From positions 1-16,506 of the forward strand of contig JANOAR010000166.1 in NCBI GenBank assembly GCA_031411235.1: a stretch of DNA of 16,506 nucleotides, given 5' to 3'. Shown here in pieces: positions 15,151 to 16,506 of the stretch. The position numbers were made by a program, and so were the translations under genes. This DNA comes from JANOAR01 sp031411235. Lineage in GTDB: Bacteria > Verrucomicrobiota > Verrucomicrobiia > Verrucomicrobiales > Verrucomicrobiaceae. How positions within the stretch are numbered: the first letter of the stretch is position 1; every line of letters begins with the position of its first letter. The notes under the pieces were generated by a model. It ran no database searches, had not been told where the DNA came from, and worked only from the letters and a program-made list of their open reading frames with translations.

Positions 15151-15161
15151 GACGCTGATCG

Positions 15162-15177
15162 CTTTGCACTACAAAGT
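15162..15177. promoter_or_regulatory. Operator-like palindrome, site 2
   Basis: CTTTGCACTACAAAGT matches the central 16 bases of site 1 at 14 positions, with 5-bp inverted arms CTTTG and CAAAG. Its centre is 28 bp from that of site 1. It ends 7 bases before the chosen ATG, so a bound protein would block transcription or translation start. Confidence 0.55.
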
Positions 15178-15184
15178 CGATGCC

Positions 15185-15994
15185 ATGCTCGCTGACTTTC
15201 CTCTGACCTCCCTGCTTGCCGGGCGCAGTGTCGAGATCATCGAGTGGCAGCAGCGCACTAGCCCGCGCCGCGCCGCGCTGAGTTGTCTGGCGATCATCGC
15301 TTTGGGCGTGGGCTGTTATGGATTCAGCGTCGGTGTATGGCGTGGGTTGCCGATGGGCAGCTATGTCGCGATCAAGCTACCTCTCGTCATCGCTCTCACC
15401 CTGGCCTGCAATGGACTGCTTAATGGACTGCTCAGCGCCGTGCTCGGCACTGGGCTGGGGTTTCGCCAAACGCTGCAAGCGATGTTGCTCAGCTACACGG
15501 TGTTTGCCCTCATCACCGGGGCACTGGCCCCCGTTGTTTTATTCCTCGACTGGTGCGCGCCCTCGCTGCGTGTCGTGACGGAGGAGTCGCGCTGGTGGCA
15601 CAATCTCATGCTGGTGCTGCACACACTCTTAATTGCCTACGCGGGGCTGCTCTCGCATGTGAAGCTGCTCGGCCTCGTGACCTCTTGGGCGCGGGATCGC
15701 AGCGCGGCGGTGAAGGCGTTTTTTGCCTGGACCCTTGGCAATCTGTTTGTCGGGGCGCAGATGGCGTGGGTGCTGCGGCCCTACTTTGTAAGCCCAGGCC
15801 TGGAGGTGGCCTTTCTGCGGCCTGACCCGATGCGCGGGAACTTCTACGAGACGGTGGGCATGTCGATGCTGCGACTGCTCGGCAGCGTGCCTGTGTTGCT
15901 CAGTATCCTATTCATTGGCGGCGCTCTGCTTGGGGCTCTGTTCGTCCTCATTTCCGCTCTCCGTCCACCCTCAGATCCATCGCCAAAGTCCTGA
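15185..15994 (+). CDS. Multi-span membrane protein of unknown function
   Basis: A 269-aa protein with about six hydrophobic spans, including LSCLAIIALGVGCYGFSVGVW, a long KLPLVIALTLACNGLLNGLL stretch, and a C-terminal SVPVLLSILFIGGALLGALFVLI. Between spans four and five lie short polar loops (SHVKLLGLVTSWARDRSAAVKAF). No catalytic or transport motif is recognised. The ATG at 15185 is chosen because its N-terminal part aligns with that of the next gene; an earlier in-frame ATG at 15125 would place the palindromic sites inside the coding region. The next gene follows after 21 bp and shares the same span pattern, so this is an operon of two related membrane proteins. Confidence 0.75.
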   Translation: MLADFPLTSLLAGRSVEIIEWQQRTSPRRAALSCLAIIALGVGCYGFSVGVWRGLPMGSYVAIKLPLVIALTLACNGLLNGLLSAVLGTGLGFRQTLQAMLLSYTVFALITGALAPVVLFLDWCAPSLRVVTEESRWWHNLMLVLHTLLIAYAGLLSHVKLLGLVTSWARDRSAAVKAFFAWTLGNLFVGAQMAWVLRPYFVSPGLEVAFLRPDPMRGNFYETVGMSMLRLLGSVPVLLSILFIGGALLGALFVLISALRPPSDPSPKS

Positions 15995-16015
15995 ACCACC
16001 CAACCCAAACCTACC

Positions 16016-16506
16016 ATGAGCACCGAAGCCACCAGTCCCCCACCCATGCCCGTGACCCCTAGCGCCAGCCCCAATCCTGCGCCTCCACCGAGCACCACGC
16101 TCGGCGTTATCGACGCCTTGCTGAAAAATCCAAACACGCTCCTGGCCATGCTCGTCGGGCCGCAAGCCAAGTCCATTGCCGGACGGCTTGGGCTTATCGC
16201 GGTCGCCTGCTTAGCATTATTCGGCCTCGTCGTGGGGATGTTTTCAGGCGGGATGCAACTCTGGGCTGCGCCGATGAAAATCATCCTTGGGCTCGCGGTC
16301 GCTAGCCTCATGTGCCTGCCGAGCCTCTACATTTTTTCCTGCCTCGCGGGACTACGGGCAAGTATCGGCACGCTGGTGGGACTACTCGCTGGGCTACTGG
16401 CGCTGACAGCACTGCTGCTGGCGGGCTTTACACCCGTGGTGTGGATCTTTGGCCAAAGCACCGAGTCGGTGGGATTCATGGGCGCACTGACGCTGCTGAT
16501 CTGGGC
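16016..16506 (+). CDS. Related multi-span membrane protein, cut by the window end
   Basis: An open frame from ATG 16016 to the last base with no stop (163 complete codons seen). The N-terminus is a Pro/Ser/Ala-rich cytoplasmic-type tail (about 1-28), then IDALLKNPNTLLAML, then spans LGLIAVACLALFGLVVGMF, MKIILGLAVASLMCLPSLYIF and a Leu-rich LVGLLAGLLALTALLLAGF. It aligns by pattern with the preceding protein: a G-rich end of the first span, a lysine before the second, and an APV or TPV motif after the third. It is probably a diverged duplicate or a hetero-oligomer partner. Function unknown. Confidence 0.75.
   Translation, partial: MSTEATSPPPMPVTPSASPNPAPPPSTTLGVIDALLKNPNTLLAMLVGPQAKSIAGRLGLIAVACLALFGLVVGMFSGGMQLWAAPMKIILGLAVASLMCLPSLYIFSCLAGLRASIGTLVGLLAGLLALTALLLAGFTPVVWIFGQSTESVGFMGALTLLIW

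Larger units (their letters stand above)
15028..15184. promoter_or_regulatory. Divergent control region between the MFS gene and the membrane-protein pair
   Basis: This 157-bp region separates the divergent starts at 15027 and 15185. It contains two related palindromes (15132-15150 and 15162-15177). A TTGACG at 15149-15154 and TACAAA at 15170-15175 could form a plus-strand promoter with a short 15-bp spacer whose boxes overlap the two palindromes; that would start RNA close to the ATG. The sites are visible; the promoter is inference. Confidence 0.45.

Overview
The window is chromosomal DNA from a GC-rich Gram-negative bacterium, most likely a member of the Verrucomicrobiota (Prosthecobacter-like) or a close PVC relative. 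The main reason is the pairing of a multi-domain haem protein of the DUF1587/1595/1592/1588/1585 type with a DUF1552 protein, which is characteristic of Planctomycetes and Verrucomicrobia. Supporting signs are a Prc-type tail-specific protease with the long N-terminal domain, many Sec, Tat and lipoprotein signals, and starts without Shine-Dalgarno sequences. I found no tRNA, rRNA, CRISPR array, transposase or phage gene.

Layout, left to right. (1) 1-93: a perfect 26-bp inverted repeat whose arms are themselves small hairpins (REP/BIME-like). (2) 194-2536 (-): tail-specific protease Prc, divergent from (3) 2642-3259 (+): a glyoxalase II-like metallo-beta-lactamase hydrolase. (4) 6169 down to 3305 (-): a likely operon of a lipoprotein, an M23/LytM peptidase and a short, catalytically degenerate aldehyde dehydrogenase-like protein. 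(5) 12827 down to 6413 (-): a compact four-gene operon encoding a c-type haem DUF1592-family protein, a Tat-signal DUF1552 protein, and two tandem secreted paralogues of unknown function; the first paralogue overlaps the DUF1552 stop codon. (6) 13560 down to 13168 (-): a small conserved hypothetical protein. (7) 15027 down to 13615 (-): an MFS transporter. (8) 15185 to the window end (+): two related multi-span membrane proteins, the second cut off, behind a pair of palindromic operator-like sites.

The best candidate for an undescribed system is the four-gene exported operon in (5). Its two terminal proteins (418 and 419 aa, about three quarters identical) carry an OB-like block and two invariant cysteines, and are tied to DUF1552 by overlapping stop/start codons. 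The hydrophobic core of both signal peptides is encoded by heptanucleotide tandem repeats, so slippage could switch export or frame. The operon is also flanked by two inverted copies of a 45-bp repeat.

Other points of note are the ALDH-like protein without catalytic residues, the operator pair at 15132-15177, an 11-bp triplication over the MFS stop codon, and pyrimidine-rich leaders before nearly every minus-strand gene. All family assignments come from reading motifs by eye; no searches were run.
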